Source: Lentzea tibetensis
Lineage (GTDB): Bacteria; Actinomycetota; Actinomycetes; Mycobacteriales; Pseudonocardiaceae
Assembly (NCBI RefSeq): GCF_007845675.1
Contig: NZ_VOBR01000023.1
Location: 62,001 to 126,000 of the forward strand
Reading direction: 5' to 3'
DNA length: 64,000 nucleotides
Below the pieces are notes generated by a model, which was not told the DNA's origin, searched no databases, and was given only the letters and a program-made list of their open reading frames with translations. Position 1 is the first letter of the stretch; every line of letters starts with the position of its first letter. Below, in pieces: positions 43,628 through 54,265 of this stretch. The translations under genes were made by a program, and so were the position numbers.

Positions 43628-43655
43628 CTAGCAGTACTATGCATCGTACTTCTAG
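43628..43655. promoter_or_regulatory. PadR-type operator candidate
   Basis: CTAG-C-AGTAC and its mirror GTACT-T-CTAG flank TATGCATC, giving 10-base arms with one mismatch. The AGTAC/GTACT pair is like the ATGTAC-type PadR boxes. It lies 23 bp upstream of the PadR start codon, suggesting autoregulation. Confidence 0.7.
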
Positions 43656-43678
43656 GGTGCTGGATGGAGTGATGCCTC

Positions 43679-44053
43679 GTGAAGGTCGCCAAGGATCTGG
43701 TGGCCGCCTCGGCGACACCGATGGTGCTCGGCATCCTGGCCGAGGAGGAGAGCTACGGCTACGCCATCCTCCGGCGCATCAACGAGATGTCGGGTGGCGA
43801 GTTGGACTGGACCGAAGGGCTGCTGTACCCGTTGCTGCACCGGCTGGAGCGACTCGGCCACGTCGAGTCGAGCTGGCAGTCGGTCGCGGGCGAGCGGCGG
43901 CGCAAGTACTACCGCATCACCGACCAAGGTCTGGCTGAGCTGGCCGAGCAGCGCCGCCAGTGGGACACGGTCGTGGACGCGCTCAAGGAGATCTGGCTCG
44001 GCCTCGGCGAACGCAGGCCGATGATGGCGCTTCCACTGGAGGGCAGGGCATGA
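43679..44053 (+). CDS. PadR family transcriptional regulator
   Basis: Predicted 124-residue winged-helix regulator from GTG 43679. The PadR pattern is ATPMVLGILAEEESYGYAIL, LDWTEGLLYPLLHRLERLGH and RRRKYYRITDQG, followed by a short C-terminal dimerisation helix. It overlaps the next gene, a permease-prefix-domain membrane protein, by four bases (ATGA), so it forms a two-gene operon that it probably represses through the upstream palindrome. The ligand is unknown. Confidence 0.92.
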   Translation: MKVAKDLVAASATPMVLGILAEEESYGYAILRRINEMSGGELDWTEGLLYPLLHRLERLGHVESSWQSVAGERRRKYYRITDQGLAELAEQRRQWDTVVDALKEIWLGLGERRPMMALPLEGRA

Positions 44054-45414
44054 CGGCGCAGGAGGATCTGGAAGAGCAGTTCGCGCAGTGGCGCCAGTAC
44101 GTGCAGCGGCGCCGGGAACTGGTGCCGGCCGACGCCGATGAGCTCGAAGACCACCTCCGCGGGTCCGTCGACGAGCTCGTCGCGGTCGGTCTGCGGCCGG
44201 ACGAGGCGTTCCTGGTGGCCGTCAAGCGGATGGGCAGCCTCGACGAGCTGTCCCGCGAGTTCGCCCAGGAACATTCGGAACGGCTGTGGAAGCAGCTGGT
44301 GCTGACCGGTGGCACCGACACCCCGGCTGCGGACACGGGGTCGCGGCGGGACCTGTGGGCGATGGTCATCTGCGCGGCTGGTGCGGCGGTGTCGATCAAG
44401 CTGCCGGAGCTGTTCGGGATGAGCCTGGAGCGCGACGGTGCGTTCTACGGGCCGAACATCAGCCTGTTCGCGTTCCCCTGGCTGGCGGCCTTCCTGGCCT
44501 GGCGGCGTCAGCCCCAGCCCCGGCTGATCGCGATACTGGTGGGGCTGTTCGTACTCGGTGCCGTGGCGGCCAACGTCTACCCGCTGGCCGAGACGTCGCA
44601 ATCGGTGGTGATCACCGCCATCCACCTGACCATCGCGCTGTGGATGGTGGTCGGTCTGTCCTATGTGGCCGATGAATGGCGCTCGTCCCGGCGGCGCATG
44701 GACTTCATCCGCTTCACCGGCGAGTGCTTCATCTACTTCGTGCTCATCGCACTCGGCGGCGGTGTGCTCATCGCGTTCACGTTCGGCACCTTCAACGCCA
44801 TCGGGATCAACCCGGAGGTGTTCGCCACGCAGTGGCTCATGCCCTGCGGTGGCGTGGCGGCGATCGTCGTGGCCGGATGGCTCGTCGAGGCGAAGCAGAG
44901 CGTGGTCGAGAACATCGCCCCGGTGCTCACCCGGCTGTTCACCCCGCTCTTCACGGCGGTCCTGCTGGGCTTCCTCATCGCGTTCGGCCTGACCAGCGGC
45001 GCCATCGACGTCGAGCGCGAGGCGCTGATCCTGTTCGACCTCCTGCTGGTCGTGGTGCTGGGGTTGCTGCTCTACTCGCTCTCGGCCCGCGATCCGCTGG
45101 CCCCGCCCCGCCTGTTCGACAAGCTGCAGCTCGCACTCGTGGTCAGCGCGCTGGCCATCGACGTGCTGGTGCTGCTGCAGATCACCGGGCGCATCAGCGA
45201 GTACGGCACCACGCCCAACAAGGCCGCCGCGCTCGGCGAGAACGTCATCCTGTTGGCCAACCTCGCCTGGTCGGCGTGGCTGCTGTTCAGGTTCGTCCGC
45301 CGGACCACGCCGTTCGTGACGCTCGAGCGGTGGCAGACCGGCTACCTGCCCGTGTACGCCGCGTGGGCCTGGATCGTGGTCCTCGTCTTTCCCCCGTTGT
45401 TCAGCTACTTCTGA
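44050..45414 (+). CDS. Permease prefix domain 1 integral membrane protein
   Basis: Predicted 454-residue protein translated from the ATGA overlap with padR. Residues 1-85 are the helical permease prefix domain 1 (EEQFAQWRQYVQRRRELVPA, DELEDHLRGSVDELVAVGL, RPDEAFLVAVKRMGSLDELS). The rest holds about ten membrane helices without ABC or MFS motifs. This arrangement recurs with PadR regulators in actinobacteria; the transported substrate, if any, is unknown. It ends at a hairpin at 45438. Confidence 0.88.
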   Translation: MTAQEDLEEQFAQWRQYVQRRRELVPADADELEDHLRGSVDELVAVGLRPDEAFLVAVKRMGSLDELSREFAQEHSERLWKQLVLTGGTDTPAADTGSRRDLWAMVICAAGAAVSIKLPELFGMSLERDGAFYGPNISLFAFPWLAAFLAWRRQPQPRLIAILVGLFVLGAVAANVYPLAETSQSVVITAIHLTIALWMVVGLSYVADEWRSSRRRMDFIRFTGECFIYFVLIALGGGVLIAFTFGTFNAIGINPEVFATQWLMPCGGVAAIVVAGWLVEAKQSVVENIAPVLTRLFTPLFTAVLLGFLIAFGLTSGAIDVEREALILFDLLLVVVLGLLLYSLSARDPLAPPRLFDKLQLALVVSALAIDVLVLLQITGRISEYGTTPNKAAALGENVILLANLAWSAWLLFRFVRRTTPFVTLERWQTGYLPVYAAWAWIVVLVFPPLFSYF

Positions 45415-45437
45415 CGAGTCCCTTTGCGCGACATGCG

Positions 45438-45474
45438 AATCGCCCACCGGCCTGAAGAGGCTCGGTGGGCGATT
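45438..45474. terminator. Hairpin terminator after the padR operon
   Basis: AATCGCCCACCG (45438-45449) pairs with 45463-45474 around a 13-base loop, followed by a T-rich stretch. It closely resembles the hairpin after att-like copy 1 at 3020-3058. Confidence 0.8.
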
Positions 45475-45514
45475 TCAATTCTGTTCCACTGTGGACAGTG
45501 GCGTGGCTGGGGGC

Positions 45515-45670
45515 CTAGTGCGTGACTCGCCGGCCCGCCAGGTTGATCACCGCGGAGAGGGCGCGCCACAGGCCGGCCCAGATGCGCCAGGACACGTGTG
45601 ACACGTCCCGGCGCGGGCGTGGCTGCGGTTCGCGAACCACGGCGGTGGTCTTCTTGACGTTCTTCGTCAT
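45515..45670 (-). CDS. Small basic protein of unknown function
   Basis: Predicted 51-residue protein from ATG 45670, supported by a strong GGAGG nine bases upstream. It opens MTKNVKKTTAVVREPQPRPR and continues with an amphipathic helix WRIWAGLWRALSAVINLAG. It has no Cys. It could be membrane-associated. It is divergent from the HTH gene at 45905 with a 234-bp gap. Family not recognised. Confidence 0.55.
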   Translation of the reverse strand: MTKNVKKTTAVVREPQPRPRRDVSHVSWRIWAGLWRALSAVINLAGRRVTH

Positions 45671-45904
45671 GCTGTCGTACCTCCGTGCGGGGCTCGTGGG
45701 CTCGGGCGTGGCCGAGCGTCCGACGCGAACCCTCCTGGGCGAGGTTGCGGTGCCACTTTCGCACGTGGCGAACCGAAGTGCGAGCACCGCAGGTCAGCTC
45801 CGGTCTAGTCCATTCGCCCGCCACCGCGGCTCGAACGTCAGCTGCAACGACCTCACCGCGCGCATCAGGAGCGTCATCGGTTCCTGATCCGCGGCCGCGG
45901 GTGC

Positions 45905-46768
45905 ATGATCGGAGGCGTGACCGGGCCGTTCCACGTCGTGCTGCGCGAGGCGATCCAGCAGCGAGGCCTGCCGCTCGACCGGTTGCGCTCTCGGTTGGCG
46001 CAGCGGGGAATCCGGGTGGGCCTCGCGACGCTGAGCGACTGGCAGCACGGCAACAGCAGGCCGCAGCGCCCCAACTCGATGCGCGCGGTCGACGCGCTCG
46101 AGGAGATACTCGGACTGCCGCACGGGACGTTGACCGGCCTGCTCGCGCCGGGCGGCATCCCGCGGCACGGTGTCGACGAGCACAGCGGACCGCTCGGTGA
46201 GCTGCTCGGCTCGTTGCCGCGCGGCCACGCGTGGGACCTGGAGACGATCACCACCGAGACCACCTACGCCATCGGGCCGGACCGGCGCAGGTCGGGGATG
46301 AGCATCCGCAAGCTGGTGCGGGCTCGTCGCGACGGCGTCGACCGTGCGCGGGTGTGCTACTTCGGTGCGTCCGAAGGTGTGATCGGCGACGCGGACGTGC
46401 GGCCGGTGCGCAACTGCGGTCTCGGCGAGGTGCGCAGGCACGCCGGTGGCAACGTGCTCGTCGCCGAGGTGCTGTTCGGCCAGTCGCTGCGCACGGGGGA
46501 GACGTGGCTGTTCGAGTACGCGGTGGACCAGAGCGAGACGACCACGGACGTCGCGCACGCCATCCGCCAGCCGGAGGGCAACTGGGTGCTGGAGGTGCGG
46601 TTCCACCCGGACGCACTGCCCGCCGTCGTGCACGGCTACTACCGGGCCGACCTGTACGGCGACCGGCAACGGGTCAGCGAGCTGCCGCTCACCAACCACC
46701 ACTCCGTGCTGCTGACGTCCGCGGGGATGTCCGCCGGGGTGGTCGGGATCAACTGGCGGTGGCTGTGA
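45905..46768 (+). CDS. HTH-domain regulatory protein (uncharacterised)
   Basis: Predicted 287-residue protein from ATG 45905 (GTG 45917 is possible). Residues 8-75 form a helix-turn-helix with RLRSRLAQRGIRVGLATLSD and QHGNSRPQRPNSMRAVDAL, similar to Xre-type domains. The remaining 200 residues are beta-rich with no motif I recognise (CYFGASEGVIGDADVRPVRN, VLEVRFHPDALPAVVHGYYR). It is divergent from the 51-residue gene. It probably binds DNA; the sensed signal is unknown. Confidence 0.75.
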   Translation: MIGGVTGPFHVVLREAIQQRGLPLDRLRSRLAQRGIRVGLATLSDWQHGNSRPQRPNSMRAVDALEEILGLPHGTLTGLLAPGGIPRHGVDEHSGPLGELLGSLPRGHAWDLETITTETTYAIGPDRRRSGMSIRKLVRARRDGVDRARVCYFGASEGVIGDADVRPVRNCGLGEVRRHAGGNVLVAEVLFGQSLRTGETWLFEYAVDQSETTTDVAHAIRQPEGNWVLEVRFHPDALPAVVHGYYRADLYGDRQRVSELPLTNHHSVLLTSAGMSAGVVGINWRWL

Positions 46769-46877
46769 GCATCGGCACGTACAGCCCCGCCGGACAGCGC
46801 ACGTAGAATCGTTTCAGTTGCTAACCATTCGGGTCCTGGTCACTGCCGACGCTGGACGTGTGATCAGGGGTACCTCC

Positions 46878-48062
46878 ATGACGACTTTCGCCGCGCCCGT
46901 CGCGACCGCCCGGTCCAGCACACCGGCCATGCTCGCGCTGGGACTGGGCGGGTTCGCGATCGGCACGACCGAGTTCGCGACCATGGGCCTGCTCCCGCAG
47001 ATCGCGACCACGTTCGGCATCTCCATCCCGGCCGCGGGCCACGCGATCAGCCTCTACGCGCTCGGTGTCGTCGTCGGTGCGCCGCTGATCGCGGGCCTCG
47101 CCGCGAAGCTGCCGCGCAAGGGCCTGCTGATCGGCCTGACCATCGCGCTGGCGCTGGGCAACGGACTGTCCGCGATCGCGCCGAACCCGACGTTGCTGGT
47201 GATCGCCCGGTTCCTCGCGGGACTGCCGCACGGCGCGTACTTCGGCATCGCCGCCGTGGTCGCCACGACCCTGGTGCCACCGGAGCGGCGCGGCACCGCC
47301 GTCGCCCGGATCATGGTCGGGCTGACCGTCGCGAACCTGGTCGGTGTGCCGGTGGTGACGGCCGCCGGGCAGCAGATCGGGTGGCGCGTCGCCTACCTCG
47401 CGGTCGCCTTCATCGCACTCGTCACGACGCTCGCGCTGGCCAGGTGGCTGCCGCACGCGCCTGCCCCGCTGGACGCGAGCGTCGCCGCCGAGCTGCGTGC
47501 GTTCCGCCGCCCGCAGGTGTGGTTCGCCCTGTTCACCGGCATGATCGGCTTCGGTGGCATGTTCGCCGTCTACTCCTATGTCTCGCCGATCACGACCGAG
47601 GTCGCCGGGCTGCCCAGCTCGGCCGTGCCGTGGATGCTCGCCGTGTTCGGCCTGGGCATGACGATCGGCGCGATGGTCGGTGGCCGTTTCGTCGACCGGT
47701 CCGTGATGGGCACCGTGTTCGGGATGCTGATCGCGGTCACCGCCGTGCTGACGCTGCTCGGACTGACCGGTACCTCGGCCGTGGCGGCGTTCGCGCTGCT
47801 GTTCCTGCTGGGGTTCGTGGCGCAGATCCTCGCCTCCGCCCTGCAGGTGCGGCTGATGGACGCCTCACCGGACGCGCCTTCGCTGGCCTCGTCGTCGAAC
47901 CACTCGGCGCTCAACGTCGCCAACGGCGCGGGTGCGTGGCTCGGCGGTCTGGCCATCGCCGCCGGGTGGGGTTACCTGTCCACCGCGTGGGTCGGCGTGG
48001 TGCTCAGCCTGGCCGGGCTCGCGATCGCCGTGGTGTCCGTGGTCGTCGGGCGCCGTCGCTGA
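46878..48062 (+). CDS. MFS transporter, DHA1/AraJ-like
   Basis: Predicted 394-residue 12-helix transporter from ATG 46878. The DHA1 features are LGLGGFAIGTTEFATMGLLP in helix 1, the acidic and basic loop KLPRKGLLIGL after helix 2 and PHGAYFGIAAVVA in the middle. Family members export arabinose, chloramphenicol or other small molecules. It is convergent with katG across a 16-bp hairpin. Confidence 0.9.
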   Translation: MTTFAAPVATARSSTPAMLALGLGGFAIGTTEFATMGLLPQIATTFGISIPAAGHAISLYALGVVVGAPLIAGLAAKLPRKGLLIGLTIALALGNGLSAIAPNPTLLVIARFLAGLPHGAYFGIAAVVATTLVPPERRGTAVARIMVGLTVANLVGVPVVTAAGQQIGWRVAYLAVAFIALVTTLALARWLPHAPAPLDASVAAELRAFRRPQVWFALFTGMIGFGGMFAVYSYVSPITTEVAGLPSSAVPWMLAVFGLGMTIGAMVGGRFVDRSVMGTVFGMLIAVTAVLTLLGLTGTSAVAAFALLFLLGFVAQILASALQVRLMDASPDAPSLASSSNHSALNVANGAGAWLGGLAIAAGWGYLSTAWVGVVLSLAGLAIAVVSVVVGRRR

Positions 48063-48074
48063 CGGACGAACGCG

Positions 48075-48110
48075 AACATCCCCGGCACCGTCACCGGTGC
48101 CGGGGATGTT
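48075..48110. terminator. Perfect 16-bp bidirectional terminator
   Basis: AACATCCCCGGCACCG (48075-48090) pairs exactly with 48095-48110 around a 4-base loop, between the convergent MFS and katG stops. Confidence 0.92.
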
Positions 48111-48126
48111 GGTCTGGCTCAGCGCA

Positions 48127-50794
<2,668 letters not shown>

Positions 50795-50810
50795 GAGAGC
50801 AAGTCTGGCT

Positions 50811-50833
50811 CATTTTCTGGAATCAATCAAGTT
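50811..50833 (-). promoter_or_regulatory. furA promoter with FurA-type box
   Basis: On the minus strand the sequence reads CTTGATTGATTCCAGAAAA. It holds a TTGATT -35-like element and the ATTCCAGAAAA core known from actinobacterial furA operators. It ends about 17 bases upstream of the furA start codon, so the transcript leader is short. Confidence 0.75.
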
Positions 50834-50981
50834 ACTGAGCCGTTGTGTAGTCGATCGACTACACGCGGCGCCTCAATTGGCCCGGTCGGCCCGCACCCGG
50901 TGGACCTCGGGTGGCCTTGAGCTTGACTTCGACTTAAGTGGAGGTTGCACCCTGGAGGCAGACTCGATGAAGGGGTGCGAC

Positions 50982-51362
50982 ATGGCGTTCACCGATGCCG
51001 AACTCGACTACCTGGCCGGTCAGCGGCTCGGCAGGCTGGCTACCGCTCAGCCGGACGGAACGCTCCAGGTCAACCCGGTCGGGTTCACGTACAACACGAC
51101 GACCGAGACGATCGACATCGGCGGCTACAACATGGCCGCCAGCCGGAAGTTCCGCAACCTGGCGGCCAACACCCGCGTGGCGTTCGTGGTCGACGACATC
51201 GCCTCGGTCAAGCCGTGGCGCGTCCGGTGCGTGGAGATCCGCGGGACCGCTGAGGCGATCACCGCGCCGTCCGACTCGGCGTCGACGATCGACGGCGCGA
51301 TCATCCGGATCCACCCCGATCGGGTGATCAGCTTCGGCCTGGAGGCCCGCTCCTCTGCGTGA
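50982..51362 (+). CDS. PPOX-class F420-dependent oxidoreductase-like protein
   Basis: Predicted 126-residue split-barrel protein. ATG 50982 follows AAGGGG; ATG 50967, with GGAGG upstream, would add five residues. The family marks are AELDYLAGQRLGRLATAQPDG, LQVNPVGFTYN and ASRKFRNLAANTRVAFVVDD, and a C-terminal RIHPDRVISFGL. Relatives bind F420 or FMN; which cofactor is used here is not clear from sequence. It is convergent with the RGCVC end of the five-gene operon. Confidence 0.86.
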   Translation: MAFTDAELDYLAGQRLGRLATAQPDGTLQVNPVGFTYNTTTETIDIGGYNMAASRKFRNLAANTRVAFVVDDIASVKPWRVRCVEIRGTAEAITAPSDSASTIDGAIIRIHPDRVISFGLEARSSA

Positions 51363-51382
51363 CGAACTCCGGTTGCGCTGGG

Positions 51383-51544
51383 TTATCGGCTGCAGATGCA
51401 GCCCCGCGTCACTCCCGCGGCCGTGCTGGCGGTGCAGTACCGCACGCCGAGCGCGTCGTGCTCGTTCCACGGGTGCGGGCAGGAGGCGCAGAGGACCTGT
51501 TCCTCGGCTTCGACTTCGACGGACAGCGACTCAGACGTGTGCAT
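51383..51544 (-). CDS. RGCVC-family small zinc-knuckle-like protein
   Basis: Predicted 53-residue protein from ATG 51544. It carries CASCPHPWNEHD, then RYCTAS and a terminal RGCIC, the hallmark of the RGCVC family of unknown function. Five cysteines and a His suggest metal binding. It overlaps the stop of the carboxyethylornithine synthase-like gene by 14 bp, so it is translationally coupled and last in the five-gene operon. Confidence 0.8.
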   Translation of the reverse strand: MHTSESLSVEVEAEEQVLCASCPHPWNEHDALGVRYCTASTAAGVTRGCICSR

Positions 51545-52667
51545 GGGGGTACTCCGGTGAGCGGTGTTGGAACGAGAGGATGCGCGGGTTCTGGACCGTG
51601 CCGCCGCGGATCTCGATGGCACGCCGGATGATCTCGCTGGTGTCCCACGCGCCGGTGAGCACCGGGCGCAGGTGCGGGAGCAGGGCTTCGCTGATCTCCC
51701 AGGTCGCCGAGTTCCACAGGTAGGACGGGCTGTGGTCGACCCCGTAGTACAGAACGTGGTCGCCCACCACGAACGTCGGTTCGGTGAACGTGGTGGGCCG
51801 TGCCCACTCGAAGCCCATACCGGTGTCGCAGGAGACGTCGACGACGAGCGTTCCCGAGGCCAATGTGGACAGATCGTCGTCGATGAGGAACGTCAGCGGC
51901 GCGTCGGTGTCCTGCAGCACGCAGTTGACGATGACGTCGTGCTCGGCGAGGAACTCGGCGAGTGGGACGCGACCGTCCTCTGTGAACGCTTGACTGCGCC
52001 GCGGGTCGCCGTCGTCGTGGGTGAAGTGGACCATCCGCGCGGAGTGGATCGGCGAGCCGACCGCGGTGACGCCGCGGTTGGTGAGGATGTTGACCTCGTG
52101 CACGCCGTGCGCGTTGAGCGCCGTCACGGCACCTCGTGCGGTCGCGCCGAAGCCGATCACCGCGGCGCGCAGCCGCCGGCCGTAGTCGCCGGTGGATCCG
52201 CTGAGCTGCAAGGCGTGCAGCACCGAGCAGTAGCCGGCGAGCTCGTTGTTCTTGTGGAACACGTGCAGGCCGAACGAGCCGTCGGTGGTCCAGTGGTTCA
52301 TCGCCTCGAACGCGATGAGGGTCAGCCGCTGTTCGATCGCCAGCTGGGTGACCTTCTCGTCCTGGACGCAGTGCGGCCAGCCCCACAGCACCTGACCCTC
52401 GCGCAGCTCCGCGACGTCCTCGGCCAGCGGCTTGGGCAGCAGGATGACGTCGCACTCGGCGATGAGCTCCGCACGCGAGCGCAACCCCGCGACGAGCGTC
52501 GCGAGGTGCTGGTCGGAGACGCCGAAGCGCTCCCCGTAACCGCGCTCGAGGTAGATGCGCGCACGGAGGTCCGCGTCGATCCGGTCGAGGTGCAGGGGGT
52601 GGATCGGCAGCCGGAGCTCGTTCTCCTTCCGCGACCGTCCGATGACTCCGAGGCTGAGCTGGTCCAC
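51531..52667 (-). CDS. N5-(carboxyethyl)ornithine synthase-like / alanine-dehydrogenase-like oxidoreductase
   Basis: Predicted 378-residue enzyme. GTG 52667 is chosen because GAAGGA lies just upstream. The N-terminal domain opens SLGVIGRSRKENELRLPIHP and has RARIYLERGYGERFG. The Rossmann half contains VIGFGATARGAVTALNAHGV (GxGxxxxG). This is the pattern of N5-CEO synthases, which condense ornithine with pyruvate using NADPH, and of alanine dehydrogenases. It lies 20 bp after the transglutaminase-like gene within a tight operon. The substrate is inferred. Confidence 0.85.
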   Translation of the reverse strand: MDQLSLGVIGRSRKENELRLPIHPLHLDRIDADLRARIYLERGYGERFGVSDQHLATLVAGLRSRAELIAECDVILLPKPLAEDVAELREGQVLWGWPHCVQDEKVTQLAIEQRLTLIAFEAMNHWTTDGSFGLHVFHKNNELAGYCSVLHALQLSGSTGDYGRRLRAAVIGFGATARGAVTALNAHGVHEVNILTNRGVTAVGSPIHSARMVHFTHDDGDPRRSQAFTEDGRVPLAEFLAEHDVIVNCVLQDTDAPLTFLIDDDLSTLASGTLVVDVSCDTGMGFEWARPTTFTEPTFVVGDHVLYYGVDHSPSYLWNSATWEISEALLPHLRPVLTGAWDTSEIIRRAIEIRGGTVQNPRILSFQHRSPEYPHAHV

Positions 52668-52687
52668 GTTCGTCCTTCGGTTCGGGG

Positions 52688-53515
52688 TCAACGCCACTGG
52701 GGCGCGAAGTCCTCTTCGGCGTGCACGACCATCGACTCCAGCCGCGGGCCGCCGTAGGTGGTCGCCATCGCGACGTCGGCGGCGTCCCGGCCGCGGCCGA
52801 TGACGACGCGACCCTTGCGCGGTGTGTTGTTGCGCGGGTCGAAGGTCCACCAGCGGTCACCCAGCCAGACCTCCATCCACGCGGCGAAGTCCATCGGCGC
52901 GCCGTCGGGTGGCACGTCGAGGTCCGGCAGGTAGCCGAAGACGTAGCGGGCGGGGATGTTGAGCGCGCGGCAGAACGAGATCGCCAGGTGCGCGAAGTCG
53001 CGGCACACCCCGATGCCCGACGCGTTGACGTCGGCCGAGGTGGACAGCGCGGTGGAGCCGCCGTAGCTGAACCTCAGGTAGTCGTGCACGTACTGGCAGA
53101 TGTGCTGCACGCGGCGGTAACCGGGCGGGTGTGAGCCGAACCGCGACCACGCCTCGTCGCCGAGCACGTCGGACAGGCAGTAGCGGCTGGCCAGCGTGTA
53201 GAGCAGCACGTCGTCCGGGAGGTCGGCGGGCACGATCTCGGGTGCCTCGTCATCGACGTCCTCGGCGCGGTCGGGCACGTCGGCCATGGCGCTGTAGTGC
53301 ATTGTGGACGGACCGGCCGGCAGCACCACGCGCGTGCACGGGTTGCCGTACAGGTCGAGGTAGTGCCGCATGGGCACGTCCGGCTCGAACACCAGCCGTT
53401 CACACGTCATCTCCAGGTGCTGGCCCTCGACGGGCCGCACCTGGAACACCGTCGCCGTCGGTACCTCCGCCAGGTAGGTGAAGGAGCAGCCGATGCGCAG
53501 CAGGCGTGTGGTCAA
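52688..53515 (-). CDS. Transglutaminase-like protein lacking the usual catalytic His
   Basis: Predicted 275-residue protein. The start is a TTG at 53515 that overlaps the upstream stop codon (TTGA), with GGAG ahead. The transglutaminase-core fold is evident: RVQHICQYVHDYLRFSYGGS, catalytic Cys in GIGVCRDFAHLAISFCRALN, and the region MDFAAWMEVWLGDRWWTFDP. Active relatives read DFHAW, so here Ala stands at the usual His position, while the Asp in TFDP is kept. It could be inactive, or use another residue. The N-terminal beta domain fits bacterial transglutaminase-like proteins. Confidence 0.85.
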   Translation of the reverse strand: MTTRLLRIGCSFTYLAEVPTATVFQVRPVEGQHLEMTCERLVFEPDVPMRHYLDLYGNPCTRVVLPAGPSTMHYSAMADVPDRAEDVDDEAPEIVPADLPDDVLLYTLASRYCLSDVLGDEAWSRFGSHPPGYRRVQHICQYVHDYLRFSYGGSTALSTSADVNASGIGVCRDFAHLAISFCRALNIPARYVFGYLPDLDVPPDGAPMDFAAWMEVWLGDRWWTFDPRNNTPRKGRVVIGRGRDAADVAMATTYGGPRLESMVVHAEEDFAPQWR

Positions 53516-53667
53516 CGCACCTGCTCCGGAATGTGGTCCAGCGAGCCCAGCACGTGCACGGCGAGCGCCCGCGCTTCCTTCTTGCCGAGCCCGGAGTGCG
53601 CGGTCACCGCTTCCTGGACCAGCTTGAGCCTGCGCTCGTACGAGGACACATAGGTCGATGTCGTCAT
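53512..53667 (-). CDS. DUF6307 family small protein
   Basis: Predicted 51-residue protein from ATG 53667 (MTTSTYVSSYERRLKLVQEA and RALAVHVLGSLDHIPEQVR). This matches DUF6307, small helical proteins of unknown function in Pseudonocardiales and relatives. Its stop overlaps the TTG start of the transglutaminase-like gene, and its start is five bases after the DUF5994 stop, so it is firmly within the operon. Confidence 0.82.
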   Translation of the reverse strand: MTTSTYVSSYERRLKLVQEAVTAHSGLGKKEARALAVHVLGSLDHIPEQVR

Positions 53668-53672
53668 GAGAT

Positions 53673-54152
53673 TTACCTGCCCTGTTCGGGGATTCGGCCA
53701 TCAGCGGTGAGCAGGTCGTCAATGGTCTCGGTGTTGTCGCGGCCCGAGGCGCGCATCATGGTCTGGTGTGCGGCCGACGGATCGGTGTCCGACGGCACGA
53801 CGAGCAGCGTGAGGCGATGTCTGTTGCCTGCCACCAGGTCCACGGTGTGCGCGGGCCGTGAGATGAACCCGTCGAGCCGGGTCTGGCGGCCGTCGTCGGC
53901 CATGCGGCGGGGTGCGGAGTTCCACTCGGTGAGGTTGTAGCTCACCCGCATGACGTCCCCCAGCCGAACTGCCAGCACCGCTAGCAACGCGGGCAGCTCG
54001 GCAACGAGGTCCCGTGAACGTGGCCACCAGGCGCCATCAACATGCCCCGTGGTGGGCGCCTTCGGTCGCAGCCGCAATCGCAGCGAGTGCCGAGGCTGCT
54101 CGTTGGCCGTACTGGCCAGAGGGGCGATGGGAACGTTGGGGGCCGACGTCAT
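53673..54152 (-). CDS. DUF5994 family protein
   Basis: Predicted 159-residue protein from ATG 54152 (GGGAG upstream), first gene of the five-gene operon. DUF5994 hallmarks are LRLRLRPKAPTTGHVDGAWW followed by PRSRDLVAELPALL and RVSYNLTEWNSAPRRM. It has no signal peptide and an unknown function. The operon end-to-end spacing (5-bp gap, then overlaps) argues for joint transcription from the region upstream of 54152. Confidence 0.85.
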   Translation of the reverse strand: MTSAPNVPIAPLASTANEQPRHSLRLRLRPKAPTTGHVDGAWWPRSRDLVAELPALLAVLAVRLGDVMRVSYNLTEWNSAPRRMADDGRQTRLDGFISRPAHTVDLVAGNRHRLTLLVVPSDTDPSAAHQTMMRASGRDNTETIDDLLTADGRIPEQGR

Positions 54153-54265
54153 GTCGGGACTCCCGTCCCCGGCCGGAGAAAAGGCCGGTTTAGGTTTGCC
54201 GAGTACGAAACAAGCGGGACCGCTCATTTGCGAGATGTTCTCGACAACCCGAACCCTACACGCAT

